Part shown: positions 56,486 to 64,000 of the stretch, piece by piece
How positions within the stretch are numbered: the first letter of the stretch is position 1
Layout: every line of letters starts with the position of its first letter
Program-made: the position numbers and the translations under genes
Assembly (NCBI RefSeq): GCF_050271975.1
Contig: NZ_CP189850.1
Coordinates: forward strand, 868,001-932,000
Length of the DNA: 64,000 nt
Direction of reading: 5' to 3'
From: Litorimonas sp947503715
Lineage (GTDB): Bacteria; Pseudomonadota; Alphaproteobacteria; Caulobacterales; Maricaulaceae
The notes under the pieces: model-generated
What the model was told of the DNA's origin: nothing
Database searches by the model: none
What the model saw: the letters and a program-made list of their open reading frames with translations, nothing else

Positions 56486-57202
56486 ATGGTTGCTGCCACA
56501 TTTTTGAATTCTACCGTGAATACCGTTCGCCGCACACGCCGGGCCTATATCGGGGCGCATGTCTTGGCTTTTGAATTTGCGCAGAAACGCGCCGCGCTTC
56601 GCTTGAATCAGCTAAAATCTCTCGGTACAGTTCTTATCGCCAAGGGCGAAGGCATTGAAAGAGATGCCGCCGATATGTTGGATATGGCCAGAGATAAAGT
56701 CGCGGACCTCGTCCCCGGAAAAGGGGACGGCTCTGTGACATTGGACATGAAACCGACACGGGTTGTGAAAAAAGCAAAATCTGTTGATCTGTCGACGGAT
56801 ATCACGCCGAAAGCGAAAAAAGCGTCTACACCGAAAACGGCGTCTAAACCCAGCGCGGCGCAGGCGGGGAAAGTTCTTAAAGATAAATATGAGCCCTATG
56901 TTGAAGCTGTTGCCAAATATGATGCGGATGTGAATCCGGTCATCGTCAAAAAGATTGTCGATCATTTGGGCGTGGCCCTCAACTCACGTGACGGAAAATT
57001 TGTCGCCTGTTCCGATCCGGCAGAACGGGAAACCGTTGCCAAGTCCTGGCTGTTGAAAAAGCTGGGCCTTGAGGCGGATATGGACGCCTTGGATGCCAAA
57101 GTCGGTGCGGTTTGCGAGACAATGAAGGCTGACCGGATGAAGCCGCGCGTGACCTTCTATTACCTGCTCGCCAAAAACGAAGGCAAGTTGGGCACACTCT
57201 AA
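56486..57202 (+). CDS. DUF2853 protein with phasin-like N-terminal extension
   Basis: 238 residues. Residues 1-75 are helical and amphipathic (AYIGAHVLAFEFAQKRAALRL, GIERDAADMLDMARDKV), reminiscent of phasins that coat polyester granules. A Lys/Pro/Ala-rich linker (PKAKKASTPKTASKPSAAQ) leads to a C-terminal domain (about 130-238; YEPYVEAVAKYDADVNPVIV...MKADRMKPRVTFYYLLAKNEGKLGTL) that is a full DUF2853, usually a stand-alone protein of about 110 residues. The fusion is unusual. Start ATG follows GAGGAGAGACATC. Confidence 0.75.
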   Translation: MVAATFLNSTVNTVRRTRRAYIGAHVLAFEFAQKRAALRLNQLKSLGTVLIAKGEGIERDAADMLDMARDKVADLVPGKGDGSVTLDMKPTRVVKKAKSVDLSTDITPKAKKASTPKTASKPSAAQAGKVLKDKYEPYVEAVAKYDADVNPVIVKKIVDHLGVALNSRDGKFVACSDPAERETVAKSWLLKKLGLEADMDALDAKVGAVCETMKADRMKPRVTFYYLLAKNEGKLGTL

Positions 57203-57271
57203 AAAAAACGCCTTTTTTGGAACACTTTGTTGGGTTTGGGTGTTTAGTCTGCACTAATGAAGGAGTTTAGA

Positions 57272-57409
57272 ATGAAAAAAGCATTGAAATGGGCAAGTAT
57301 CGCCCTCGTATCCGCCGCCGCCATGACGGCAACAGCCTGCAATACCGTCCAAGGCGCAGGCCAAGATATTGAAAGCGCAGGCGAAGCAATTGAAGAGGCC
57401 GCGAAATAG
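57272..57409 (+). CDS. Entericidin-like small lipoprotein
   Basis: 45 residues. MKKALKWASIALVSAAAM, then TATAC lipobox, then NTVQGAGQDIESAGEAIEEAAK, the characteristic entericidin A/B tail. SD AAGGAGTTTAGA. Entericidins are small envelope lipoproteins, regulated by stress in Enterobacteriaceae. A strong terminator follows at 57432. Confidence 0.93.
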   Translation: MKKALKWASIALVSAAAMTATACNTVQGAGQDIESAGEAIEEAAK

Positions 57410-57429
57410 GCTCTTAAAGACTAAAGAAC

Positions 57430-57463
57430 TTAGCCCCGATCCACGCGATCGGGGCTTTTTTAG
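57430..57463 (+). terminator. Terminator after the entericidin gene
   Basis: AGCCCCGATC pairs with GATCGGGGCT around CACGC, then TTTTTTA. Confidence 0.9.
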
Positions 57464-57475
57464 GCGCTATCCTGA

Positions 57476-58186
57476 TTACACCACCAGATTTGAAAGCGGA
57501 TCATTCATCGCCTTACGCAATGCTGCAATATTGATATTATAGGGGCTGTGAACAGATGGCTCGTAGGTTTCCAGTGACCCGGCATGATGGTATAAAGACT
57601 CTAATCGGTCGCAGAGTTCGGCAGGATTACCGCCCGTCAAGACGACGACATGGTGGCATCCTAAGGTATCACCATTTTTTGCGCGGCACCAGCGCTGTGC
57701 CGTGCCGACAAGTTTGCGGCCCTTATGAAGCAGGTTGAAATCCCCGTCGCAGAAGCTCCCGGGCTTTGCGCCAATCTCTGTTTCGAGGCCGAGCGTCGTA
57801 AATCCCTGCCTCAGGGCTGCGCACATCTCGTGGTAAAATTCGGTGATACCGGGAGCTTTCATGTGGCGGGTAAACAGCGTAATATTTGCGGTCCCCGGAC
57901 CTTGTGGAACGGCGGTGCCGCCCGTGCCGCGAATGCCCAAAGGCTCTGCGTCAAACCCATCAAAATCCAACCGCGCGGCTTCCCGTCGGGAGAGGGAAAT
58001 CGACCGCTCTGGCACCCAAACATAGTGCAAAGGTGTCGCCTCCCCGACCCGCATCGCATTCAGGCGGAGTTCTTCCCACGCATAAACCTCCGCCAAGGCT
58101 GTGCCGTCACGGGGCGGTTGATCCCAGTTTTCGGGCAGGGTCTTGTAAATGGTGTTAGGTGCGGCCGTGACGGATTTTAAAGTCAT
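57476..58186 (-). CDS. Lipoate-protein ligase A-like protein
   Basis: 236 residues. The fold-typical YVWVPERSISLSRREAARLDFDGF, RGTGGTAVPQGPGTANITLF (lipoate-binding RGTGG) and HKGRKLVGTAQRW (the nucleotide-binding lysine and GTAQ) are present. It would attach lipoate or octanoate to carrier proteins or act as an amidotransferase; the adenylating C-terminal domain of classical LplA is absent. It is downstream of marC on the same strand by 31 nt. Confidence 0.82.
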   Translation of the reverse strand: MTLKSVTAAPNTIYKTLPENWDQPPRDGTALAEVYAWEELRLNAMRVGEATPLHYVWVPERSISLSRREAARLDFDGFDAEPLGIRGTGGTAVPQGPGTANITLFTRHMKAPGITEFYHEMCAALRQGFTTLGLETEIGAKPGSFCDGDFNLLHKGRKLVGTAQRWCRAKNGDTLGCHHVVVLTGGNPAELCDRLESLYHHAGSLETYEPSVHSPYNINIAALRKAMNDPLSNLVV

Positions 58187-58217
58187 AGCTTCAATACGAG
58201 CGGGTCGTCAGTTACGA

Positions 58218-58847
58218 TTAAAACAAGGCGCCTTTGACCCCGTCGAGAATAAACTGCGACGCCAGTGTCGCCAGTAAAACGCCCAACACACGGGTCAGGA
58301 CATCGGTGAAACTCTTGCCCATTAATTTCATCAAAGGCCCTGCAATCAGGAATGTTACCAAGGTGATAGCCAAGGTCAAAACAAGGGCGAAGAGAATGGC
58401 GAGTTGCCCCATCCGCGTATCCGTATTGCCCATTAGGATGAGCAGCGTCGCCATGGTTCCGGGCCCGGCAATCATGGGAATGCCCATCGGAAAGACGGAG
58501 ATGTCCTCCGGATCTTCAATATCTTCCAGTAATTCATCCGCCCGGTCTTCACGTTTCTCGGTCCGCTTCTCAAACACCATGTTCAGTCCGATAATGAACA
58601 ACATGATCCCGCCTGAAATGCGCAACGCGTCGAGACTAATGCCCAGTTTTGAGAACAGCCATTCCCCGACATAGGCGAAGCCAATCAGGATAAAGGCCGC
58701 AATGCCGACGGATTTAAACGCCATAATGCGTTGGTGTTTCCGACTCGTGCCCTTGGTCAGGGTCGCGAAAATCGGCGCGCATCCCGGCGGGTCGATAATG
58801 ACGAAGAGTGTCGTAAAGGCGCTGATAAATAGGGCGGTCTCAAACAT
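58218..58847 (-). CDS. MarC family integral membrane protein
   Basis: 209 residues with six hydrophobic helices. FVIIDPPGCAPIFATLTKG, RISGGIMLFIIGLNMVF, FPMGIPMIAGPGTMATLLILM and GVLLATLASQFILDGVKGAL are MarC hallmarks. The function of MarC proteins is unknown; they are no longer thought to be multidrug resistance proteins. It is divergent from the S9 peptidase gene. Confidence 0.93.
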   Translation of the reverse strand: MFETALFISAFTTLFVIIDPPGCAPIFATLTKGTSRKHQRIMAFKSVGIAAFILIGFAYVGEWLFSKLGISLDALRISGGIMLFIIGLNMVFEKRTEKREDRADELLEDIEDPEDISVFPMGIPMIAGPGTMATLLILMGNTDTRMGQLAILFALVLTLAITLVTFLIAGPLMKLMGKSFTDVLTRVLGVLLATLASQFILDGVKGALF

Positions 58848-58925
58848 AAGCGGCCCATAGACGATTGGGGCTAGGTCGCCCAGCCCAAAAGCGTTAGTCT
58901 GGGCGGGAATTACAGGAGAATAGTT

Positions 58926-60857
58926 ATGCGGTTTCAGATGATGTTGGGCGGCGCGCTTATGGCTCTAACGGCTTGTGGGGAGGTGGAAGGACCTGAAGCC
59001 AGGCTTGAGGCGGAGCTGTCTGAACTCACCTATGAAACACCGAAGTTTTCAGAGGCGAACCGGGAAAGTCCCGTCGCGGCCTATGTGATGGCCAATGGCG
59101 CGACGCGGGCACAGATTGCGCCGGACGGAACATTTATCGCGCTCTCGTCCTCGAAGAGCGGTGAAGCCCAACTCTATGTCGGTGCGCCCGACGGGGCGGA
59201 TTTGCAACAGGTCACGGACGGGGCAGGGATTTCATTTTTCGATATTCTACCCGGTGGTGACATCCTCTACGGCGCGGATAATAATGGTGATGAGCGGGAG
59301 AACTATTTTCTCTATGACGCCGAAACCGGAACCTCGGACCTGATCCTGCCCGCGACGGAAAAAGGCTTTCGGTCTTATGGCGGGGCGAGCGGGAATGGCA
59401 AGACAATCGCTTTCGCCAGTACGGAACGTAATGGCAGCGATTTCGATATCTATCTGATGAATTTGGAAAGCGGTGAGGTGAGCCGTGTCTTTGAAGGCGT
59501 CTATGGCAATTTTGTCGAAGCTGTTAACTACCTCGGTACAGAACTAATTGTATCTGAAACAGTGGGTGAAGACAGCGATAAAATATTCTTATTGGACGTA
59601 GAAAGTGGGGAACGACACTTGCTATCAGACCCAACTCCACGCGCAAATCATACGAATGCAGGTATTCATTTCTTAGAAAAAAGCCATATTTTATTAGCGA
59701 CAAATATGACCGACGAATTCTCATCCCTATTCACATTGCAGGCTAGTCCGAACTATCCAACAATACCAAGAAAGTTGTTTTCAGTCGATGGGTCTGATAT
59801 TGATGCAGTAGAATCTTGCGGACGAAACCTTGTTTCAATTAATCGAGATGGTTTCTCTGAGTTAGCAGTTTTAGGCAGTGGGGGAATTGAGCAGGTCAAC
59901 CCTGTCAACGGTCTCCCTCGTGGTGTTTATTCAATTGATTGTTCTCGTAACAAAGCTGTCATTCGTGTCACGGGGCCAGATATTCCGGGTGACGTTTACA
60001 TGCTCGATTTGAAAAATCCGGAACCTAAACTCATATATTCTTCTGAGTATGGTGCCTTAGATAAAAACTCCCTTATCACCCCAATCTCTATCCGTATGAC
60101 CGCGCGGGACGGGTTGGAGGTCCAAGGCCTTCTCTATATGCCGTCCGACTCTTCCAACACAAAACCGCCCGTCGTCTTCATGGTCCATGGCGGGCCAACA
60201 GCGCAGGCGCGACCGTCCTATAATCCGACTGTGCAATATCTCGTCTCGCGCGGGATTGCCGTTTTCCAGACGAATGTCCGCGGCTCGACCGGATTTGGGC
60301 GAACCTATACGACGTTGGATGATCGTCGGAAACGGCTCGATTCTATTCGCGATCTCGTGGATATGCTGGGCTCCCCTGAACTGATGGTCCGCGTTGACAC
60401 AGACCGTGCGGCGGTAATGGGCGGGTCCTATGGTGGCTATGCCGTCAATGCGGTCTTGAGTGAATATCCCGACGCTTTCGTCGCAGGGGTCTCGCTCTTC
60501 GGTGTGGCGGATTGGGTCACGGCCTTGGAAGTGGCCAGTCCCGCGCTGAAAGCCGCTGACCTGATCGAATACGGGAATATCGAAGAGCAGGAATGGCGGG
60601 ACTTCTACACCGAACAATCCCCCATCCGGAATGCGGATAAGATCAAAGTTCCCGTCCTCTTCTCCCACGGTGCAATGGACCCTCGGATTGATATTGCAGA
60701 GACGGAGACCATGGTCCGCGCCCTGCGCGCCAACGGTATCGATGCGCCCTATATCCGGTTCCCTGATGAAGGGCATGGATGGCGCAAGGTCGATAACCAG
60801 CTTTACTATCAAAGACGGCAGGCGGAATTCCTCGAAGAGGTTCTGGGGGTCGAGTAA
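58926..60857 (+). CDS. S9 (prolyl oligopeptidase) family peptidase, lipoprotein
   Basis: 643 residues. Lipoprotein signal MRFQMMLGGALMALTAC, then a seven-bladed WD-like beta-propeller (about 60-370; repeated SGEVSRVFEGVYGN-type and D-x-E-S-G turns), then the alpha/beta hydrolase domain with GGPTAQARPSYN (oxyanion), the nucleophile GGSYGGYAVNAV (Ser near 501), Asp in HGAMDPRIDI and His in EGHGWRKVDNQ. It hydrolyses short peptides at the cell envelope. The propeller half from about 59520 to 60070 is markedly richer in A/T and in rare-looking codons than both flanks. Confidence 0.92.
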   Translation: MRFQMMLGGALMALTACGEVEGPEARLEAELSELTYETPKFSEANRESPVAAYVMANGATRAQIAPDGTFIALSSSKSGEAQLYVGAPDGADLQQVTDGAGISFFDILPGGDILYGADNNGDERENYFLYDAETGTSDLILPATEKGFRSYGGASGNGKTIAFASTERNGSDFDIYLMNLESGEVSRVFEGVYGNFVEAVNYLGTELIVSETVGEDSDKIFLLDVESGERHLLSDPTPRANHTNAGIHFLEKSHILLATNMTDEFSSLFTLQASPNYPTIPRKLFSVDGSDIDAVESCGRNLVSINRDGFSELAVLGSGGIEQVNPVNGLPRGVYSIDCSRNKAVIRVTGPDIPGDVYMLDLKNPEPKLIYSSEYGALDKNSLITPISIRMTARDGLEVQGLLYMPSDSSNTKPPVVFMVHGGPTAQARPSYNPTVQYLVSRGIAVFQTNVRGSTGFGRTYTTLDDRRKRLDSIRDLVDMLGSPELMVRVDTDRAAVMGGSYGGYAVNAVLSEYPDAFVAGVSLFGVADWVTALEVASPALKAADLIEYGNIEEQEWRDFYTEQSPIRNADKIKVPVLFSHGAMDPRIDIAETETMVRALRANGIDAPYIRFPDEGHGWRKVDNQLYYQRRQAEFLEEVLGVE

Positions 60858-60883
60858 ACAGCCGGAAAATTTCGTTCTGAATC

Positions 60884-60913
60884 AACGCCGTCCATTTGGG
60901 CGGCGTTTTTTCT
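60884..60913 (+). terminator. Terminator after the S9 peptidase gene
   Basis: AACGCCGTCC pairs with GGGCGGCGTT around ATTT, then TTTTTTC. Confidence 0.88.
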
Positions 60914-60953
60914 TGGCTCTCCCATCTTGTCAAATTATCGAAAAACAACATAT

Positions 60954-60974
60954 GTGATATATAAATGATATCAC
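60954..60974. promoter_or_regulatory. 21-bp palindrome upstream of the SPFH operon
   Basis: GTGATAT-N7-ATATCAC, a perfect inverted repeat ending 59 nt before the SPFH start, in AT-rich promoter DNA. A candidate operator, possibly for the Arc-like protein encoded in the same operon. Confidence 0.5.
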
Positions 60975-61033
60975 TTCATAGGGTGTGCCAATCCGGTAAT
61001 CAGGAGTGATAGGGCTAAAAGAGGGAGAATTTC

Positions 61034-61900
61034 ATGGCCGAAATTAGAGAAAGAGAAGTCAAATCCACGAGCGGTATACCGTTCCTGTTTGTATTGCTGG
61101 CTGCGTCAGCCGCGTTGGTTTTTGGCGTTATAAATATTGAGCCAAAGGGGATGAAATTACTTCTCCTCGTCATTGGAAGTTTAATTATTCTGACCGGTCT
61201 ATCCGGCCTGTATAAAGTCGAACCCAACCAATCGGCGGTCCTGTCCCTATTCGGGAAATATATCGGCACGGTTCGCACACCGGGTCTTCGCTTTAACAAC
61301 CCGTTCTACACGAAACAGAAGATCAGTCTGCGCGTGCGCAACTTTGAGAGCGGCAAGTTGAAAGTCAACGAACTGGACGGCTCCCCGATTGAAATCGCTG
61401 CGATTGTTGTCTGGGAAGTCAACGACTCTGCGGAAGCCGTCTTTAATGTCGACGATTATGAGAGCTTTGTACAAATTCAGTCCGAGGCCGCCATCCGCGC
61501 CATGGCGACCAGCTATCCCTATGACCAACATAGTGACGGTACGATCAGCCTGCGGTCGCATCCGACTGAAATCTCCGACCGCCTGCGGGATGAAATCCAG
61601 GACCGCCTATCCAAGGCCGGGATCAATGTCATCGAGGCACGGATTTCGCATCTCGCCTATGCTCCGGAGATTGCGGGTGCCATGCTGCAACGCCAACAGG
61701 CCGGTGCGATTATCGCCGCACGGAAGCAGATTGTCGAAGGCGCGGTCGGTATGGTCGAGGATGCGCTCAATGCGCTCTCCGCCAAAGACATTGTCGAGCT
61801 GGATGATGAACGCCGCGCGGCTATGGTGTCCAACCTGCTCGTCGTTCTCTGCTCCGACAAGGCCACACAGCCCGTCGTGAATACCGGCTCCCTCTACTAG
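61034..61900 (+). CDS. SPFH/band-7 domain membrane protein
   Basis: 288 residues. Two N-terminal hydrophobic helices (about 16-34, 40-58) anchor it, then an SPFH domain (KVEPNQSAVLSLFGKYIGTVRTPGLRFNNPF, VWEVNDSAEAVFNVDDY, LSKAGINVIEARISHLAYAPEIAGAML) with a short C-terminal coil containing RQQAGAIIAARKQIVEGAVGMVEDAL. It fits the stomatin/flotillin-like group of oligomeric membrane scaffolds. It heads a four-gene operon with spacings of 6 nt and overlaps. The start ATG at 61034 follows AAAAGAGGGAGAATTTC. Confidence 0.9.
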   Translation: MAEIREREVKSTSGIPFLFVLLAASAALVFGVINIEPKGMKLLLLVIGSLIILTGLSGLYKVEPNQSAVLSLFGKYIGTVRTPGLRFNNPFYTKQKISLRVRNFESGKLKVNELDGSPIEIAAIVVWEVNDSAEAVFNVDDYESFVQIQSEAAIRAMATSYPYDQHSDGTISLRSHPTEISDRLRDEIQDRLSKAGINVIEARISHLAYAPEIAGAMLQRQQAGAIIAARKQIVEGAVGMVEDALNALSAKDIVELDDERRAAMVSNLLVVLCSDKATQPVVNTGSLY

Positions 61901-61906
61901 GACCCT

Positions 61907-62074
61907 GTGCCGGATAAGAAATCATATCCCCTGCGGATCAGCGCTCCGGTGCTGTCCGCTATGAAGGCCTGGGCCGCGGATGATCTCCGTTCGCTCAATG
62001 GCCAGATCGAATGGGCCCTACGTGAGGCCCTGCGCCGCGAAGGACGCCTCAAAAAGGAGACGAAGGATGAGTAA
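61907..62074 (+). CDS. Arc-type ribbon-helix-helix-like small protein
   Basis: 55 residues from a GTG at 61907. SYPLRISAPVLSAMKAWAADDLRSLNGQIEWALREALRREGR reads as one strand then two helices, the Arc/MetJ fold (LRIS-N-M/D-R-S-x-N-x-x-I). Such proteins usually bind DNA as dimers. It follows the SPFH stop by 6 nt with AGGA before it, and overlaps the next gene (ATGAG). Arc-like partners next to SPFH genes recur in alphaproteobacteria, from memory. Confidence 0.75.
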   Translation: MPDKKSYPLRISAPVLSAMKAWAADDLRSLNGQIEWALREALRREGRLKKETKDE

Positions 62075-62249
62075 ACGTTGGCAGTATAGAGTTGAGACGG
62101 TGAAGGTCTCAATGTGGAATTCAAAGATCGAAAAACATGATGCGCAGATTCAAGACCGCCTCACGCGATTGGGCATTGAGGGATGGGAGCTTGTCTCGGT
62201 CACGCCTTACGGCACGTCACAGCGCCTTTATCTTAAGCGGGCGAGTTAG
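62067..62249 (+). CDS. DUF4177-like small protein (first copy)
   Basis: 60 residues. MSKRWQYRVETVKVSMWNSK, LTRLGIEGWELVSVTPYG and a YLKR end match the compact DUF4177 fold. It starts 8 nt before the Arc-like stop. Function unknown. It is followed with no gap by a related gene, so the pair arose by duplication or is a fixed pair. Confidence 0.8.
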   Translation: MSKRWQYRVETVKVSMWNSKIEKHDAQIQDRLTRLGIEGWELVSVTPYGTSQRLYLKRAS

Positions 62250-62426
62250 ATGTCGGACCGTTGGGAATATAAAATCATACAGGGCGACAGCAAAGGCCTG
62301 ACAGGCGATTCCATTCGCGCCAGCAGCGAGACGATGCTGAATAATTTCGGCCTGCAGGGCTGGGAATGTTACCACGTCAAAACCGATACCTATCCCAGTG
62401 TGTTCTACCTGAAACGGCGGCGATGA
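62250..62426 (+). CDS. DUF4177-like small protein (second copy)
   Basis: 58 residues. MSDRWEYKIIQGDSKGLTG, NNFGLQGWECYHVKTDTYP and YLKRRR align with the first copy around GW-E/C and YLKR. It begins on the base after the first copy's stop. The operon ends here; no strong terminator is visible before the aminopeptidase gene. Confidence 0.75.
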   Translation: MSDRWEYKIIQGDSKGLTGDSIRASSETMLNNFGLQGWECYHVKTDTYPSVFYLKRRR

Positions 62427-62528
62427 TCCGCCCATAGGCAGAACCCATATTTCCCATAGTAAAAATATGATGGCCCTGTTCGTCTCTCATTCGTAGGTAA
62501 ATGTAAGAAACTATTACAGGAGATCATC

Positions 62529-64000
62529 ATGCGCCTTTCAATCCGTCAAACGGCTCTCACATCCGCGGCCCTCTCGCTCATGGCGGCTCCGGCCTTTGCC
62601 GACGATATTTCATTCGCCGCCGCCGATACGGCGCTCAGCGATCATGTTGTGCTCTATCTGAATGATGACTTGAGCCTGCCGGCGGATATGAACGACGAGA
62701 TGTCTGACGCGCTGACCCGTGCGATTGAAGGCTCTGGATTTAAGGGTGATTTCGGGACCAGCCAGCATTTCTATGGACTTGGGGATATGAAGTCCGTGAC
62801 TGTCATTGGAACGGGCGGGGATGTTCTCACGCGTCGTAATCTTCATGATCTGGGTGGACATGCCGTCAAAGCACCGGGTGAGGGGGCGCTGACGATTGTC
62901 GTTGACGGATTAAACACGGATGTCACTGCACCAAGCGCGGATCTGGCCCTGGGTTACCGCCTCGGCGATTACAGCTTCACGACTTATAAAACGGGCGACC
63001 TGCCCGAAGATCGGGACGTGATTTTTGCGGGCTCAGATAACCGTGCGGCAGATGCGCTGACGGAGACGGATTATGAAGGTGTTGCCGATGCGATCTCCAT
63101 GGTCCGCGATCTCGGCAATGCGCCGGGGCTTGAAGTTTATCCCGAAACATTTGTCGACCGCGTCCGCAATGAATCGCGCGGTATCGCGAACCTGAAAATC
63201 AGTGTCATGGGCGTGCGCGAGATGGAACGCGAGGGGATGGGCGCCATCCTCGGTGTCGGGAAGGGGTCCGTCCATGATCCGCGTTTGCTCATTCTGGAAT
63301 ATAACGGCGCGGCCTCCAGCGAAGCTCCGCTTGCTCTAGTCGGAAAGGGCATCACCTTTGATACGGGCGGGATCAGCCTGAAACCCAATAGCGGTCAGTG
63401 GTTGATGAAATCCGATCTGTCCGGTGCGGCGGCTGTCGCAGGGACATTGATTTCGACGGCGAAACGCGGCGCGGATATCAATCTTGTCGGCGTCATGCCA
63501 CTCGCCGAAAATATGCCGGACGGGAAAGCCATTCGTCCGGGGGATGTGCTGACGACTTATAACGGTAAAACGATTGAAGTTATGTCGACCGATGCGGAAG
63601 GTCGACTCCTGTTCGTCGATGCTGTGCCCTATACGATTGAAAAATACGAGCCCGAGCTCATTGTCAATATCGCAACTCTGACAGGCTCTGTTGGACGCGC
63701 CTTGAGCGATGAATATGGCGGTGTGATTACACGCGATTTCGAACTCGCACAGACGATGATGGATATTGGTGAACGGTCCGGCGAAGACGTCTGGCCGCTC
63801 CCGCTTCATCCTAACCATTATAAGCAAATCAAATCCGACATCGCTGATATTAAATCGACGGCCGGTTCACCGGGTGCTTCTATCGGCGCAGCGGTGATCG
63901 GCACATTTGTCGAAGAGGATCAACCGTGGGTTCATATTGATATGGCCGGCGTCGACTGGCGTGACAGCCCAACTCCAACAGCCCCCAAAGGCCATGCAGG
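62529..64000 (+). CDS. Secreted leucyl aminopeptidase, M17 family (partial)
   Basis: The ATG at 62529 follows CAGGAGATCATC and begins a signal peptide (MRLSIRQTALTSAALSLMAAPAFADD). The frame remains open to the right edge (about 490 codons), so the C-terminus is missing. GKGITFDTGGISLKP, SDLSGAAAVAGTLI and the signature STDAEGRLLF give the two-zinc active site (Lys, Asp, Asp, Glu) of PepA-type aminopeptidases, and the N-terminal macro-like domain is present. Exported M17 enzymes are less common than cytoplasmic ones. It releases N-terminal residues from periplasmic peptides. Confidence 0.94.
   Translation, partial: MRLSIRQTALTSAALSLMAAPAFADDISFAAADTALSDHVVLYLNDDLSLPADMNDEMSDALTRAIEGSGFKGDFGTSQHFYGLGDMKSVTVIGTGGDVLTRRNLHDLGGHAVKAPGEGALTIVVDGLNTDVTAPSADLALGYRLGDYSFTTYKTGDLPEDRDVIFAGSDNRAADALTETDYEGVADAISMVRDLGNAPGLEVYPETFVDRVRNESRGIANLKISVMGVREMEREGMGAILGVGKGSVHDPRLLILEYNGAASSEAPLALVGKGITFDTGGISLKPNSGQWLMKSDLSGAAAVAGTLISTAKRGADINLVGVMPLAENMPDGKAIRPGDVLTTYNGKTIEVMSTDAEGRLLFVDAVPYTIEKYEPELIVNIATLTGSVGRALSDEYGGVITRDFELAQTMMDIGERSGEDVWPLPLHPNHYKQIKSDIADIKSTAGSPGASIGAAVIGTFVEEDQPWVHIDMAGVDWRDSPTPTAPKGHA

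Overview
The window reads as the chromosome of a marine-type alphaproteobacterium, most likely in or near the Hyphomonadaceae/Maricaulales. Support comes from the alphaproteobacterial 16S rRNA, a 23S rRNA with a helix-9 insertion, the rrn order 16S-tRNA-Ile-tRNA-Ala-23S-5S-(unknown genes)-tRNA-fMet, the zapA-6S RNA-5-FCL neighbourhood, a stand-alone TonB receptor and moderate GC. The genus cannot be fixed from the sequence alone.

Layout. 1-4.5 kb (mostly minus strand): a gene running off the left edge, a delta-class carbonic anhydrase-like lipoprotein, an alpha/beta hydrolase and a PhoA-type alkaline phosphatase. 4.8-10.3 kb: a complete rRNA operon. 10.4-14.9 kb: a YiiX-like cysteine hydrolase, a sulfotransferase-like protein with near-identical 204-bp coiled-coil repeats, and initiator tRNA. 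14.9-21.4 kb: a DUF3604 lipoprotein and a phage-shock locus (pspF divergent from two very short genes, pspA, pspB, pspC, a tiny secreted protein and a GIN/DUF2807 protein). 21.4-27.2 kb: mnmC, a TonB-dependent receptor, an acyl-CoA dehydrogenase. 27.3-38.9 kb: two divergent, tightly coupled operons around a TetR regulator. The left one holds an AtuA-like protein, a TIGR03084-type protein, an SDR and a serine hydrolase. The right one holds two acyl-CoA dehydrogenases, a class I HMG-CoA reductase, a DUF5060 glycosidase-like lipoprotein and a sterol-desaturase-like protein. 38.9-46.6 kb: glmS, then an AT-richer surface-glycan island with WecE-like, GT-C-like, GT2, acyltransferase, PhaB-like SDR and GtrA-like genes. 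46.6-54.5 kb: housekeeping genes (fba, pgk, gap; DUF4164, zapA, 6S RNA, 5-FCL, ymdB; yebC). 55.5-56.5 kb: a gene-free kilobase with an inverted REP-like pair and a strongly foldable GC-rich segment. 56.5-64 kb: a DUF2853 protein, entericidin, lipoate-ligase-like, MarC, an S9 peptidase, an SPFH-Arc-DUF4177-DUF4177 operon, and a secreted leucyl aminopeptidase running off the right edge.

How the parts may work together. The psp locus is a membrane-stress module whose PspF-like protein lacks the GAFTGA loop and the Walker B glutamate needed for ordinary sigma-54 activation. The 27-39 kb operons look like a regulated catabolic or isoprenoid-linked set. The 41-46.5 kb island looks like a GtrABC-type glycan decoration system supplied with an acylated 4-amino sugar. 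Functions are assigned from motifs and family memory only; no searches were run.
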